Shown here piece after piece: positions 8,168 through 17,341 of a stretch of DNA of 64,000 nucleotides. The position numbers were made by a program, and so were the translations under genes. Source of the DNA: Psychrobacter immobilis (GTDB lineage: Bacteria > Pseudomonadota > Gammaproteobacteria > Pseudomonadales > Moraxellaceae). The notes under the pieces are model-generated. The model searched no databases and was not told where the DNA came from. It was given only the letters and a program-made list of their open reading frames with translations. The stretch spans positions 248,001 through 312,000 of the forward strand of contig CAJHAA010000002.1 in the NCBI GenBank assembly GCA_904846265.1. The letters run 5' to 3'. The stretch's first letter is position 1; the number at the start of each line of letters is the position of its first letter.

Positions 8168-8733
8168 AGCTTTCCTTAATTTTTAGTCATGCTTCATCGC
8201 ACTAATTTTATCGATAGACTGCTGGAATATCTGTTATTTACCAGCATGTTATAAAGGTTTAAGGCGATTTACAGGTAGGTTATTGTAAAGGGGTGTTTTT
8301 TTATACGACTTTTTTCTGATAAAAGCATTACCAAGTTATTAATTTAACTGTGATTGTTTAAATGTCTCTCTATTTCTGAAGTTCCATCTACACAATATCT
8401 ATGTGCTGAAAATGGCTAAATATTGGATTTGTAACAACATGTGTAATATGACAGCAATAAAGCTAATCGTGAAACATTTTGAAATAACTATTTAAAATCA
8501 GCAGTTTATGAGGTTTTATGACAGATTAGGGCAAGCTTGGTTAGCATAAACTCACAAAGTACGTCTATACGTTCAACAGATAAATATTAAATAGTTGCTA
8601 TACTTATTCATAAGTTAAGAAGGCTAAGCAGCTTCCTGACTAGAATCGGAAAAAAGCATAAAAATAGAAGAAAAAAAGCGGAATTTTAAATAACAATAAC
8701 AATAACAATAGAAATGATAGAGAGGTATTTGAT
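8168..8733. other. 566-base gene-free region
   Basis: AT-rich stretch upstream of the nadR-like gene (minus) and the pspC-like gene (plus). It must hold both promoters. The only structure I can point to is a short hexamer repeat (AACAAT, about three copies) at 8692-8711 just before the pspC ribosome-binding site. No coding pattern was recognised. Confidence 0.5.
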
Positions 8734-8946
8734 TTGGCTAAATTAGCAAAACTACATCGCTCACAGAACAATCGCATGATAGCAGGTGTGATGGGCGGCA
8801 TTGCCGAATACGTTGGCTGGTCACCGACTTGGGTGAGAGTGTTATTCGTGATTATCTCATCTTTGAGTGCAGCAGTACCTGGCATCTTAATTTATATAAT
8901 TTTATGGATAATCATGCCAAAAGCGACTAGTGCGTCTTACCAATAA
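8734..8946 (+). CDS. PspC domain small membrane protein
   Basis: A 70-residue protein that is essentially one PspC domain: an N-terminal basic segment, GVMGGIAEYVGWSPTWVRVLF (the typical G-GIA-Y--------R--F signature), and one long hydrophobic segment ending in LWIIMPK. PspC in enterobacteria is an inner-membrane activator of the phage-shock response and a toxin-like component; stand-alone PspC proteins are common and their partners vary. The start is TTG, chosen because GAGG lies 8 bases upstream. No pspA or pspB is adjacent. Confidence 0.85.
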   Translation: MAKLAKLHRSQNNRMIAGVMGGIAEYVGWSPTWVRVLFVIISSLSAAVPGILIYIILWIIMPKATSASYQ

Positions 8947-9076
8947 AGTTATTTTATATTTGCTCGTATCTTTTTAATAGCTTAATAGTAGTACCATTTT
9001 AATAGTATCGTTTTGATAGCATTACTATCGAGATTAGTTCAGATAGATTTCTACCAAAAAAAAGAATAGCAGTTCG

Positions 9077-9106
9077 ACTAAAAAACAAAAAGCCTGACTC
9101 ATCAGG
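9077..9106 (-). terminator. Minus-strand hairpin with T runs
   Basis: Read on the minus strand, CCTGA (9106-9102), loop TGAG, TCAGG (9097-9093) is followed by CTTTTTG and TTTTTT. It has the form of an intrinsic terminator, yet no minus-strand gene lies upstream of it, which is why a small RNA is suspected here. Confidence 0.5.
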
Positions 9107-9132
9107 ATACCAAAGACATACCTTTCCTCCTG

Positions 9133-9163
9133 CCCAGATGCTCGCGCATTTGGGTATTTTTTT
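9133..9163 (+). terminator. Plus-strand hairpin with T run before glyQ
   Basis: CCCAGATGC (9133-9141) pairs with GCATTTGGG (9146-9154) around TCGC, then TATTTTTTT. It would end plus-strand transcripts from pspC, or act as a leader hairpin ahead of glyQS. It lies in the 435-base gene-free stretch 8947-9381. Confidence 0.55.
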
Positions 9164-9381
9164 ATCTGCTACTTTTGAGCCTTCTATATTGCAGCAGTTT
9201 AATTATAAATGAGCCTTATAACGACTGGTTTAGGTCTGCAGCATAAATTTAATTGCAGTAAATATAGATAAAATAGTCAATTTTTAGTAAGGTGAGCAAG
9301 CAAATAGAGTCGTTGCCGAATAGGCTGTACGAGCGCTATCAATATTTTATTTCATAATACTCATTCCACAGTGGCTTTACG

Positions 9382-10452
9382 ATGATGCCCCAAACTATGA
9401 CAACTCAAACTATGACATCACAAGTGACAAACCCGATGATAGAAGACAAAGACCCTCAACCGATGACGTTTCAAGATTTAATTCTAACCCTACAGAATTA
9501 TTGGGCAGATAAGGGCTGTGTTATCTTGCAGCCTTATGATATGGAAGTCGGCGCGGGTACTTTTCACACCGCGACATTTTTACGCTCGTTAGGTCCTGAG
9601 CGTTGGAATGCTGCCTATGTGCAGCCATCACGTCGTCCAACTGATGGTCGCTACGGTGACAACCCCAACCGCTTGCAGCATTACTATCAGTTTCAAGTGG
9701 TGCTAAAGCCAAATCCACCCAATATCCAAGAGCTGTATTTGGACTCGCTAAGAGCCATTGGTATTGATCCATTGGTGCACGATGTGCGTTTTGTTGAAGA
9801 TAACTGGGAGTCGCCAACGCTGGGTGCGTGGGGACTAGGCTGGGAGATTTGGCTTAATGGTATGGAAGTCACTCAGTTTACGTACTTCCAGCAAGTAGGC
9901 GGGCTCGAGTGTTTCCCCGTGACCGGTGAGATTACGTACGGTCTTGAGCGCTTGGCAATGTATGTGCAAGGCGTCGATAGCGTTTATGATTTGGTCTGGG
10001 CAGATGGTGAATTTGGTCGTGTCACGTATGGCGATGTCTTCCATCAAAACGAAGTGGAACAGTCTACTTATAACTTTGAGCACGCCGATGTGCCGATGAT
10101 GGGTCAGATGTTTGATTTTTATGAGCAGCAAGCAGATAAATTGGTTGCCGAAGGTTTGCCATTACCTGCCTATGAGATGGTACTAAAAGCCTCACATGCT
10201 TTTAATTTACTTGATGCTCGTGGTGCGATTTCAGTGACCGAACGTCAGCGTTTTATCCTACGTGTGCGTACGCTTGCCCGTAAGGTTGCCATTGGTTACG
10301 TCGAAGCACGCGCTAAGTTAGGCTTTCCATTAGCGGATGAGGCGCATCGTCAAGACGCGCTTGATAAGTATCTGCCAAAAGAAGAAGCCGCTGAGAATAC
10401 AGAAATCAATCAAGCTATTGATAACAACCAATCTACTAATAACAATAAATAG
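9382..10452 (+). CDS. glyQ: Glycine--tRNA ligase alpha subunit
   Basis: Alpha chain of the heterotetrameric glycyl-tRNA synthetase, which charges tRNA-Gly in the cytoplasm and carries the catalytic class II core. Highly conserved stretches include [44 protein letters not shown] and [18 protein letters not shown]. At 356 residues it is about 50 longer than the E. coli protein: the first about 27 residues (Met/Thr/Gln-rich) and the last about 20 (Asn/Gln/Glu-rich) are extensions. No clear Shine-Dalgarno precedes 9382, and Met2, Met6, Met11, Met19 or Met28 are alternative starts. The gene is nine bases upstream of glyS, in one operon. Confidence 0.96.
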   Translation: MMPQTMTTQTMTSQVTNPMIEDKDPQPMTFQDLILTLQNYWADKGCVILQPYDMEVGAGTFHTATFLRSLGPERWNAAYVQPSRRPTDGRYGDNPNRLQHYYQFQVVLKPNPPNIQELYLDSLRAIGIDPLVHDVRFVEDNWESPTLGAWGLGWEIWLNGMEVTQFTYFQQVGGLECFPVTGEITYGLERLAMYVQGVDSVYDLVWADGEFGRVTYGDVFHQNEVEQSTYNFEHADVPMMGQMFDFYEQQADKLVAEGLPLPAYEMVLKASHAFNLLDARGAISVTERQRFILRVRTLARKVAIGYVEARAKLGFPLADEAHRQDALDKYLPKEEAAENTEINQAIDNNQSTNNNK

Positions 10453-10461
10453 GAGCATCCC

Positions 10462-12555
10462 ATGAGTACTATTCTATTTGAACTGGGGTGTGAAGAGCTA
10501 CCTCCAAAAAGCCTAAAACCTCTACGTGATGCGCTACAAGCAAGCGTGATAGCGCAGTTAACTGAAGCTGATATTACCTTTGATAGTATCAAAGCCTTTG
10601 CCGCACCGCGTCGTTTGGCGCTTCAAATTCAGGGCATTAGCGATAAGCAGCCGGATCGTAGCGAGCAAAAGCGCGGTCCTGCGATTAAAGCCGCGTTTGA
10701 TGCGGAAGGTAATCCAACACGTGCAGCGATGGGTTTTGCGAAAGGCTTAGGTATTGAAGCCAGTGAGCTGATAACGATTAACACCGACAAAGGTGATTAT
10801 GTCGGTTATGAGCAAGTCATTCATGGTCAAGCAACTACTGAACTGTTAGCTACCATTTTTCAGACTGCACTAGACAATCTACCGATTGCTAAGCGTATGC
10901 GCTCAGGTGCCAGCCGCAATGAATTTGTGCGTCCAGTCCAGTGGGCGGTATTGATGCAAGATAGTGCTGTCATTGATGCCATTATCCAAGGTCATCAGAC
11001 GGGCACACAAACCCGTGGTCATCGCTTCCATAGTCCTGATTATCACGAGATTGCGCACGCCAATGACTACGAAGAATTACTAGGCAGTTTAAAAGTCGTG
11101 GCTGATTTTGATAAGCGTCAAATGCTGATCAAAAACCAAGTCAAAGCGCTAGCAGATGAAGTTAATGCTGATGCTATCGTGCCGCAAGATTTGTTGGATG
11201 AAGTCACCGCATTGGTTGATTTTCCCATTGCGCTACGAGCAAGATTTGAGCCGCGTTTTTTACAAGTGCCGCAAGAAGCGCTTATTTCGACCATGCAAGC
11301 GGATCAAAAGTATTTTTGCTTAACTGATAAAGCAGGCAAGTTGCAGCCTTACTTTATTTTTATTACTAACATTGAGTCAAAAGATCCCAATCAAATTATC
11401 GAAGGTAATGAGAAAGTCGTACGTCCGCGTTTAGCCGATGCCGAGTTTTTCTTCTTACAAGATCAAAAACAGCCATTATTTGCCTTGACAGAAAGCTTGA
11501 AAACTCGCGTCTTCCAAGACAAGCTGGGTACGATTTGGGAAAAATCTGAGCGTATTGCCAAGCTTGCCGCCTTTATTGCCGCCTTGATGCAACAGCAAGG
11601 TCAGCAGATTGATATCGATGAAACGGTACGTGCAGGTATTTTATCCAAAGCGGATTTGACAAGCTCATTGGTCGGTGAGTATCCAGAGTTGCAAGGTATC
11701 GCTGGTACTTATTATGCGCGCTTAAACAATGAGCCTGAAGCAGTCGCGGCAAGTCTAGAAGAGCAATATTTGCCCAAGTTCAGCGGTGACGTATTACCAC
11801 AGACGCCAATTGGCATTTGCTTAGCATTAGCCGACCGTTTAGATACGCTTGTTGGTATTTTTGCCATTGACCAAGCGCCGACGGGGTCAAAAGATCCGTT
11901 CAGTCTACGTCGTTCAGCCATCGGTATCTTGCGTATTTTGATTGAAAAGCAGTTGCCGATTAATTTGGTTGCGCTCGTTGAGCAAGCAATCAAAGGCTAT
12001 AGTGACGCTGAAGGCAGCAAGATTGAAAAAATGGGTGATACGTTTACTCAGGTCATGGCATTCTTAAACTCGCGCTATCGTGCGATGTATATCGAGCAGG
12101 GCGTGAGCGTCGATACCATTCAGGCAGTGCAAGCGATTAACCCGCATATGCCGCTTGATTTTGATCAGCGTATTCGCGCGGTACAAGCCTTTAGCGAATT
12201 GTCACAAGCTTCAATGCTTGCTGATTCAAACAAGCGTGTCGCCAATATATTAGCCAAGTCAGAAGTGAGTGTCGCTGATAATGTCGATGAATCGTTATTA
12301 TCTGAGCCTGCCGAGCAAGGTTTATACGCAAGTGTGCTGCAAGCGCAGACGGCGGTTAAACCGCTGTTAGAACAAGCTGATTACACACAAGTATTGCAAA
12401 CGCTTGCTAGCTTAGATGAGCCATTGACCCAGTTCTTTGATAATGTGATGGTCAATAGTGAAGACGCCGCCCTTAAAAACAACCGCTTAGCGCTGCTTAA
12501 GCAAGTACGCGCATTGTTTTTAACCGTCGCTGATATCAGTGAGTTGCAGCTATAG
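10462..12555 (+). CDS. glyS: Glycine--tRNA ligase beta subunit
   Basis: 697 residues, the normal length for the beta chain, which supplies tRNA recognition including the anticodon-binding C-terminal region. The N-terminus ILFELGCEELPPKSL is characteristic, as are SGASRNEFVRPVQWAV and DRLDTLVGIFAIDQAPTGSKDPFSLRR. The start has GGAG seven bases upstream. It is transcribed with glyQ. A clear terminator follows at 12601. Confidence 0.97.
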   Translation: MSTILFELGCEELPPKSLKPLRDALQASVIAQLTEADITFDSIKAFAAPRRLALQIQGISDKQPDRSEQKRGPAIKAAFDAEGNPTRAAMGFAKGLGIEASELITINTDKGDYVGYEQVIHGQATTELLATIFQTALDNLPIAKRMRSGASRNEFVRPVQWAVLMQDSAVIDAIIQGHQTGTQTRGHRFHSPDYHEIAHANDYEELLGSLKVVADFDKRQMLIKNQVKALADEVNADAIVPQDLLDEVTALVDFPIALRARFEPRFLQVPQEALISTMQADQKYFCLTDKAGKLQPYFIFITNIESKDPNQIIEGNEKVVRPRLADAEFFFLQDQKQPLFALTESLKTRVFQDKLGTIWEKSERIAKLAAFIAALMQQQGQQIDIDETVRAGILSKADLTSSLVGEYPELQGIAGTYYARLNNEPEAVAASLEEQYLPKFSGDVLPQTPIGICLALADRLDTLVGIFAIDQAPTGSKDPFSLRRSAIGILRILIEKQLPINLVALVEQAIKGYSDAEGSKIEKMGDTFTQVMAFLNSRYRAMYIEQGVSVDTIQAVQAINPHMPLDFDQRIRAVQAFSELSQASMLADSNKRVANILAKSEVSVADNVDESLLSEPAEQGLYASVLQAQTAVKPLLEQADYTQVLQTLASLDEPLTQFFDNVMVNSEDAALKNNRLALLKQVRALFLTVADISELQL

Positions 12556-12600
12556 TTTCACTAATATAGATCGCTCACTTTATTGTTTTCTATTTAATAT

Positions 12601-12630
12601 AAAAACTGGCCCGCTATGGCCAGTTTTTTA
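12601..12630 (+). terminator. Terminator of glyQS
   Basis: AAAAACTGGCC (12601-12611), loop CGCTAT, GGCCAG then TTTTTT. Perfect stem located 46 bases after the glyS stop. Confidence 0.85.
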
Positions 12631-12809
12631 CGCCATATCATGGCATTTATTGATAAATTACCATGATAAATAGCTAGGCAATTAACTCGCTAAAACATAG
12701 CACTATTGTCAGTATTGCTGGTTAAGTTATACTGTTCAGACGTATTGAATAATCCGCCAAGCGGCTTTTATCATTCATAGCGCTTACTCATATTCAAAGG
12801 AGCACTGCC

Positions 12810-13106
12810 GTGTTTGCTGTTATCATTATCATCATCGTTATTTGGATAGTAATGTGGGGGTTTTATAAATTTATGTACCCGCGCGCGCCCAAAAGTATGA
12901 TGCCAAAAAAAGGGGATGTGATCACACCGCATCAGTGCAATTTTTGTGGCAACAGCTTGGCTGAATACCGCGGCGTCCTTGAAACCAAGCCCAACTTGGC
13001 TGCAAATAGTGAGAGTGCTATTGGCGAAAACCAAGCATTGTTTTTTTGCAATTATGAGCATCAAGCAGATTTTCATGCAGGTAAGGTTTATAACCCTAAC
13101 GTATAA
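12810..13106 (+). CDS. Small membrane-anchored protein with a possible zinc site
   Basis: A 98-residue protein of no family I recognise. Residues 2-22 are a very hydrophobic anchor (Ile-rich). The rest is hydrophilic and has Cys43 and Cys46 in CNFC, then Cys80, His84 and His89 near the end, which together could bind zinc. The start is GTG, strongly supported by AAGGAG eight bases upstream and absence of an earlier candidate. It is a single gene between glyQS and the convergent zapA, with a terminator in the 82-base gap. The function is unknown. Confidence 0.7.
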   Translation: MFAVIIIIIVIWIVMWGFYKFMYPRAPKSMMPKKGDVITPHQCNFCGNSLAEYRGVLETKPNLAANSESAIGENQALFFCNYEHQADFHAGKVYNPNV

Positions 13107-13128
13107 ACAATTAGATTATGGCTTAGGC

Positions 13129-13166
13129 AGAAAAAAGCGCTTGGCTCATCAGAGCGAAGCGCTTAT
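13129..13166 (-). terminator. Terminator of zapA (bidirectional possible)
   Basis: The self-complementary octamer AAGCGCTT occurs at 13135-13142 and 13157-13164 with partial pairing between. On the minus strand it is followed by a T run (complement of the A run at 13131-13136). Confidence 0.75.
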
Positions 13167-13188
13167 TGTTTCGTCGCGTAATATGCGC

Positions 13189-13620
13189 TTATAAAACAGA
13201 CTGTGCGTCTTTCATAATTTTATTTAATAGCGCTTCAGATTGTTTGTCTTGCTGTAGTCGATCTTCATCGCTTCTTTGATTGGTGTGTATTTTTTCATAC
13301 AAATTCAAGCAGCACAATACTAAGATACTTTCTTGACTGAGGCTTGGCGCATCTCGTTTGAGATCTAGTGCATGGTTATTGATATACGAGACAGCTGAGA
13401 GCAGCTCTTCTTGTTCGTGTACTGGGCAATAAATAGGATAAGTGACACCCGCAATTGCAATATCAACCTTTTTGATTTGTGGTTCAGGGATAGTGGTTTT
13501 CACAGTAGCACTCGGCGTATTTGAACCAGTTGCAGCGACTGGTTGTGGTTTAGAAGAAATATTCTGCTGTTGGCCATTTTGTGGCTGTTTTTCTACAGAG
13601 TTTTTGTGGTCATCGGTCAT
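13189..13620 (-). CDS. zapA: Cell division protein ZapA
   Basis: 143 residues. Residues about 50-143 match ZapA: KVDIAIAGVTYPIYCPVHEQEELLSAVSYIN..., then a helix through SILVLCCLNLYEKI and a coiled-coil tail. ZapA bundles FtsZ filaments at midcell. The usual ZapA is near 105 residues; here about 50 extra N-terminal residues rich in Gln, Ser, Thr and Pro precede the domain. It is downstream of a coiled-coil gene and ygfB, the common gammaproteobacterial neighbourhood, and ftsZ itself lies in the same window. Confidence 0.88.
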   Translation of the reverse strand: MTDDHKNSVEKQPQNGQQQNISSKPQPVAATGSNTPSATVKTTIPEPQIKKVDIAIAGVTYPIYCPVHEQEELLSAVSYINNHALDLKRDAPSLSQESILVLCCLNLYEKIHTNQRSDEDRLQQDKQSEALLNKIMKDAQSVL

Positions 13621-13736
13621 GATAAATCCTACAATGTTTGGTCAGTAAAATGAGTAATATAAAATATTACCGTTTTGATTTTGTCGGTTTCATTAGCAAG
13701 TAGTGATTATCGGTCATCGTTTATTGCCATCCCTGA

Positions 13737-14177
13737 TCAGCCTTCTACTTGATCGATGTGAGTTAAGCGTTTTAATACAACTTGTGTACGCTCAGCTGCC
13801 AATTGATTCTTTTTCTGCAGCTCACTGTTTTGCTGTTTAATATCGCTATATTGCTGCTTTAATTCATTATTTTGTTGCTGTAACTGGCTGTTTTGTTGTT
13901 GCAATTGGCTAACCTGTTTTTGCAGTTTGTCTTGCTCTTCGCCTATCATATGATGCGCTTCAGCCAGGCTTTGGTAGCGCTTGTCGAGATCGTTCAATTG
14001 TTTTTTGGCACCGTCGCGTTCGCTATGACTAGTGTTGAGCTTGGTCGTTAATGCTGCAAGCTCTTGAGGGTCGCTAACAGGATGCTGTTTGAGGCTGCTA
14101 AGTTCAGCACTGACAAGCTGATACTGTTTTTTTATGTCGAGTATCATTTTTTCTAATATTCTAAGTTGATCATACAT
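13737..14177 (-). CDS. Coiled-coil protein upstream of zapA (ZapB-like/TIGR02449 type)
   Basis: 146 residues, almost entirely predicted coiled coil by heptad pattern, with long Gln/Leu/Asn repeats (LQQQNSQLQQQNNELKQQ, about residues 90-120). It begins with YDQLRILEKMILDIKKQY. A small coiled-coil protein between ygfB and zapA is common in gammaproteobacteria and is often likened to ZapB, which links ZapA rings to the chromosome terminus. The assignment here rests on position and composition only. It lies 116 bases ahead of zapA on the same strand. Confidence 0.65.
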   Translation of the reverse strand: MYDQLRILEKMILDIKKQYQLVSAELSSLKQHPVSDPQELAALTTKLNTSHSERDGAKKQLNDLDKRYQSLAEAHHMIGEEQDKLQKQVSQLQQQNSQLQQQNNELKQQYSDIKQQNSELQKKNQLAAERTQVVLKRLTHIDQVEG

Positions 14178-14423
14178 AGTCAGTTTTTATCCTTAACAAG
14201 TAAGCGTGAATGAATTTTGTTCTCTGCGTTTAATAATGCCATAGGTGACCGCATAATATCTATATCAACAAAGTAATTACCTATATTAGGCGTTGTTTGT
14301 TTATTTTTATTAGCCATGGTTTGATTGATAATATCAAGCGATGTCTCACACCTATTTTACCCGTCTGTTTTTATTTTTTAAGCAATATTTTTTAAGCAAT
14401 AATCAATCACTAGGACCTCTATT

Positions 14424-15077
14424 ATGAATGACAATATATCTGGCTGGAATACATGGCTGACTGCTTTTGATGACTGGACTGACGTATCTATCAGCGAAGT
14501 GCATGGCTTGATGACAGGGCTGATGACTGCCTGTAATGCGCCTGATGAGCAAGTATGGGCTAAGGTATTTGAGGAGCTCAGTTTTGCGCCTTTACCTGAT
14601 GAAGCATTGACACTGTTAACAGAAGAAGCGGAAGACACTGTTTTTCAGCTTAAAGACAAAGACGATGCTTATTCTTACACGCCATTAGTACCAGATGATG
14701 AACATGATTTGTACGAGCGCGTGATGGCATTGAAACAGTGGGCAAATGGTTTTATGACGGGTTTTGGGATTACCGACTGTGGTCTCAGTGGTGACGAAAA
14801 TGAGATGCTGTCTGATTTGGCTAAAATCGGTGGTATTCGCTTAGAAGATGATGAAAACTTTGAAGGTGGCGAAGAGTCTTATCTGCATATTTATGAGTTT
14901 GCGCGCATGGTGCCAGTGAGCTTTGCCACCCGCACGCGTAAACCTGTCAAAGATATTGCCCTGATTGCCGGACTGGCTATCGATGCAAAAACCACCAAAG
15001 AGCTGCAGGCAGAAGGCAAGTTACCAAAGCCAATGCCACCAGTCGTTGATGCGATGAATCAAAACCGTCCTTCATAA
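14424..15077 (+). CDS. ygfB: UPF0149 family protein YgfB
   Basis: 217 residues of the UPF0149 (YgfB/YecA) family. Marks are SEVHGLMTGLMTACNAPD near the start, the WANGFMTGFGITDCGLSGDENEML central motif, and the acidic LEDDENFEGGEESYLHIYEFARM segment. In Pseudomonas, YgfB has been linked to repression of ampDh3 and beta-lactam resistance; here an ampD lies 15 kb away. It is divergent from the coiled-coil/zapA pair, and AGGA precedes the ATG. Confidence 0.9.
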   Translation: MNDNISGWNTWLTAFDDWTDVSISEVHGLMTGLMTACNAPDEQVWAKVFEELSFAPLPDEALTLLTEEAEDTVFQLKDKDDAYSYTPLVPDDEHDLYERVMALKQWANGFMTGFGITDCGLSGDENEMLSDLAKIGGIRLEDDENFEGGEESYLHIYEFARMVPVSFATRTRKPVKDIALIAGLAIDAKTTKELQAEGKLPKPMPPVVDAMNQNRPS

Positions 15078-15134
15078 TAAAGACGCTATCGTAAGAAGCA
15101 ATCTGTCATAAAAGCCAACTTATTATCCATGCTA

Positions 15135-15294
15135 GGGCGTGTCCTCAATCTAGGAGAAAGCGACTAAATGGGCTAAAAATAGTTAAATCTTGCAAAACTA
15201 CGTCAAATAGCTGGTTAATGTCCCGATATTATCTGCGCTATTTTTCTGATTCGGCTATCATTTTTATCACCATTTTTAAAATGAGAACACGCCC
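15135..15294. mobile_element. MITE-like element, 160 bp, 13-bp terminal inverted repeats
   Basis: The ends GGGCGTGTCCTCA (15135-15147) and TGAGAACACGCCC (15282-15294) are inverted repeats with one mismatch. The interior is AT-rich and has no coding frame. It lies wholly inside the gap between ygfB and the deaminase gene. I could not identify a target-site duplication with confidence. It is probably a non-autonomous insertion-sequence derivative; no transposase is in the window. Confidence 0.6.
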
Positions 15295-15364
15295 GAGTAT
15301 TTTCTAAAAAGATATGAGAGATTTTAAGAGTCATTACTGGCGCTTAGGTAATAGAAGGGAGATT

Positions 15365-15850
15365 ATGATGATCACCGACAATGATATGATGTATTTGCGC
15401 CGCTGCGTAGAGATTGCTACTGAAGCGCTAGAGGCGGGCGATGAGCCATTTGGTAGCGTATTGGTCGACGGCGACGGTCATGTGCTGCATGAAGATCGTA
15501 ACCGAGCTAATTCTGTCGATGCTACTTATCATCCTGAGATTGCCGTTGCCAAATGGGCAGCAGCAAATATGACAGCGGAGGCGCGCGCTAACGCTGTGGT
15601 TTATACCTCGGGCGAGCATTGTGCCATGTGTTCGGCCGCGCATGCGTGGGCAGGGCTTGGTCGTATCGTTTATGTCAGCTCATCAAAACAGTTGGATGAA
15701 TGGATGGAGGAGATGGGCGTAAAATCCTCATCACCAATCAATTCATTAAGTATTCAAGAAGTGGCTCCGAACATACCAGTACAAGGTCCGATTGCTGGAT
15801 TAGATGCAGAAGTAAAGGCGCTGCAACAGCGCGCATTTCAAAGACGCTAA
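15365..15850 (+). CDS. Nucleoside/guanine deaminase-like protein (CDA fold)
   Basis: 161 residues of the cytidine/deoxycytidylate deaminase superfamily. The zinc motifs are HPEIAV (the H-x-E box) and EHCAMC (the PCxxC box with His in place of Pro), then AWAGLGRIVY. It probably deaminates a purine or nucleoside. The variant pair HPE and EHCxMC seems typical of a particular subfamily of nucleoside deaminases rather than a defect. The open frame extends 17 codons upstream, but AAGGGAG sits right before the double ATG at 15365/15368, which decides the start. Confidence 0.82.
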   Translation: MMITDNDMMYLRRCVEIATEALEAGDEPFGSVLVDGDGHVLHEDRNRANSVDATYHPEIAVAKWAAANMTAEARANAVVYTSGEHCAMCSAAHAWAGLGRIVYVSSSKQLDEWMEEMGVKSSSPINSLSIQEVAPNIPVQGPIAGLDAEVKALQQRAFQRR

Positions 15851-15985
15851 CGCTTTCTATTTTTACCATTCCAGAAATTACAGTAGCGAAAAACGAGTGC
15901 GAGTACTACATCTAGTAGGCTTGGGAAATTTAACATCGCTAACCGTATTTCTAAAATCGGTATTATATCGTGATAAGGATATTTC

Positions 15986-17206
15986 ATGACTTCGAACAAT
16001 AATAATCAGCTCAAAAATACGTCTTACCCTGCGCATAGTATCGATTGGCTCACACGCTTGATTGGCTTTGATACGGTCAGTCGCCATTCAAATTTAGCCT
16101 TGATTAAAGATGTGCAAGCATACTGTGAACAATTAGGTTTGATAATAGATTTGACTTTTAATGAAGCCAAAAACAAGGCCAATCTATTCGTTACTGTGCC
16201 AGCAGGCAAAAACTCTGATGAAGTAAATCATGGTCTGGTGCTGTCTGGTCATACCGATGTGGTGCCAGTTGATGGTCAAGACTGGGCGTCAGATCCATTC
16301 ACTGCGACGATACGTGGCGATAAGCTATACGGGCGCGGTGCGTGTGATATGAAAGGTTTTATCGCTTGTGCATTGACGTTATTACCACGCGCTGTGCAGT
16401 TATCCAATGAAGGTCAGTTGCGTCGCCCGCTGCACTTGGCGCTGTCATTCGATGAAGAAGTGGGCTGCTTGGGTGCGCCATTGATACTGGCAGATTTGAA
16501 AGCGCGTGGTATCACCCCTGATTATTGTATCGTTGGTGAGCCAACCAATATGACGATGGTTGTGGCACATAAAGGCATTTCCGTTTATCGTTGCCGCGTC
16601 CATGGTAAGTCTGCGCATTCGTCATTGACCGCCCAAGGTGTCAATGCTATCAGCTATGCCAGTCGTTTGATTGGTTATGTCGATGATTTAGCAGAAGAAT
16701 TGAGCCATCGTGACGATAATGATACGTTGTTTGATGTACCTTATTCGACACTTTCAGTGGGCACGATAAAGGGTGGGACGGCGACCAATATTGTTCCCAA
16801 TCTATGTGAGTTTACCTTTGACTATCGCAATCTGCCGCATATGACGCAAGACGATATCCTCGCGCCGATTCAGGCGAAGGTTGCAGAGCTTAGCGCACAA
16901 ATGCAAGCACGCGCTGCCGATACTGGCATTGAGCTGCTGCAAGAAGAAAGCGTACCGGCAATGACCGATAGCGACAGCGCTGAGCTACAAGCGTTGATAG
17001 CTGCTTTGACGGGCGATGAAAAACGTCATAAAGTCGCTTATGCCACTGAAGGCGGGCAATTTACTAATGCTGGCATCCCAACGATTATCTGCGGTCCCGG
17101 TAGCATTGAGCAGGCACATAAAGCCGATGAATATGTCGAGCTGAGCGAAATTGAGCGTTGTGATGGGTTTTTACAGAAGTTGTTAGATAGCTGTACTGTC
17201 AATTAG
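15986..17206 (+). CDS. argE: Acetylornithine deacetylase
   Basis: 406 residues, M20 zinc peptidase family. It hydrolyses N-acetylornithine to ornithine in arginine synthesis. Metal and catalytic residues are visible: H89 and D91 in SGHTDVVP, D121 in GACDMKG, E157-E158 in FDEEVG, and the late His in IEQAHKADEYV. The dimerisation domain lies in the middle (HGKSAHSS). The C-terminal EGGQFTNAGIPTIICGPG is typical of ArgE. AAGGAT precedes the ATG. Confidence 0.88.
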   Translation: MTSNNNNQLKNTSYPAHSIDWLTRLIGFDTVSRHSNLALIKDVQAYCEQLGLIIDLTFNEAKNKANLFVTVPAGKNSDEVNHGLVLSGHTDVVPVDGQDWASDPFTATIRGDKLYGRGACDMKGFIACALTLLPRAVQLSNEGQLRRPLHLALSFDEEVGCLGAPLILADLKARGITPDYCIVGEPTNMTMVVAHKGISVYRCRVHGKSAHSSLTAQGVNAISYASRLIGYVDDLAEELSHRDDNDTLFDVPYSTLSVGTIKGGTATNIVPNLCEFTFDYRNLPHMTQDDILAPIQAKVAELSAQMQARAADTGIELLQEESVPAMTDSDSAELQALIAALTGDEKRHKVAYATEGGQFTNAGIPTIICGPGSIEQAHKADEYVELSEIERCDGFLQKLLDSCTVN

Positions 17207-17250
17207 TTTATTAGATGGTAAACCGTTTGTTTTTGATATGAATTGGCATA

Positions 17251-17284
17251 AAATACACCGTCTTTATGGCGGTGTTTATTTTTT
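17251..17284 (+). terminator. Terminator of argE
   Basis: ACACCG (17255-17260) pairs with CGGTGT (17270-17275), followed by TTATTTTTT. Confidence 0.7.
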
Positions 17285-17341
17285 AGCAGCTTAGAATTAG
17301 GTATTTAAATTTTCTATAAATTAAGAATTAGGGGTTGGTTG

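Noticed and set aside
9080..9110. CTGATGAG on the minus strand, as in hammerhead ribozymes
   Set aside because: No CGAAA core or third stem at the right place; the sequence is explained by the loop of a terminator hairpin.
13107..13188. 6S RNA gene downstream of zapA, as in many gammaproteobacteria
   Set aside because: The gap is only 82 bases and is filled by a terminator.
15365..15850. Deaminase judged inactive because Pro of PCxxC is His
   Set aside because: The zinc-binding Cys residues and the H-x-E motif are intact, and the variant seems typical of a subfamily.
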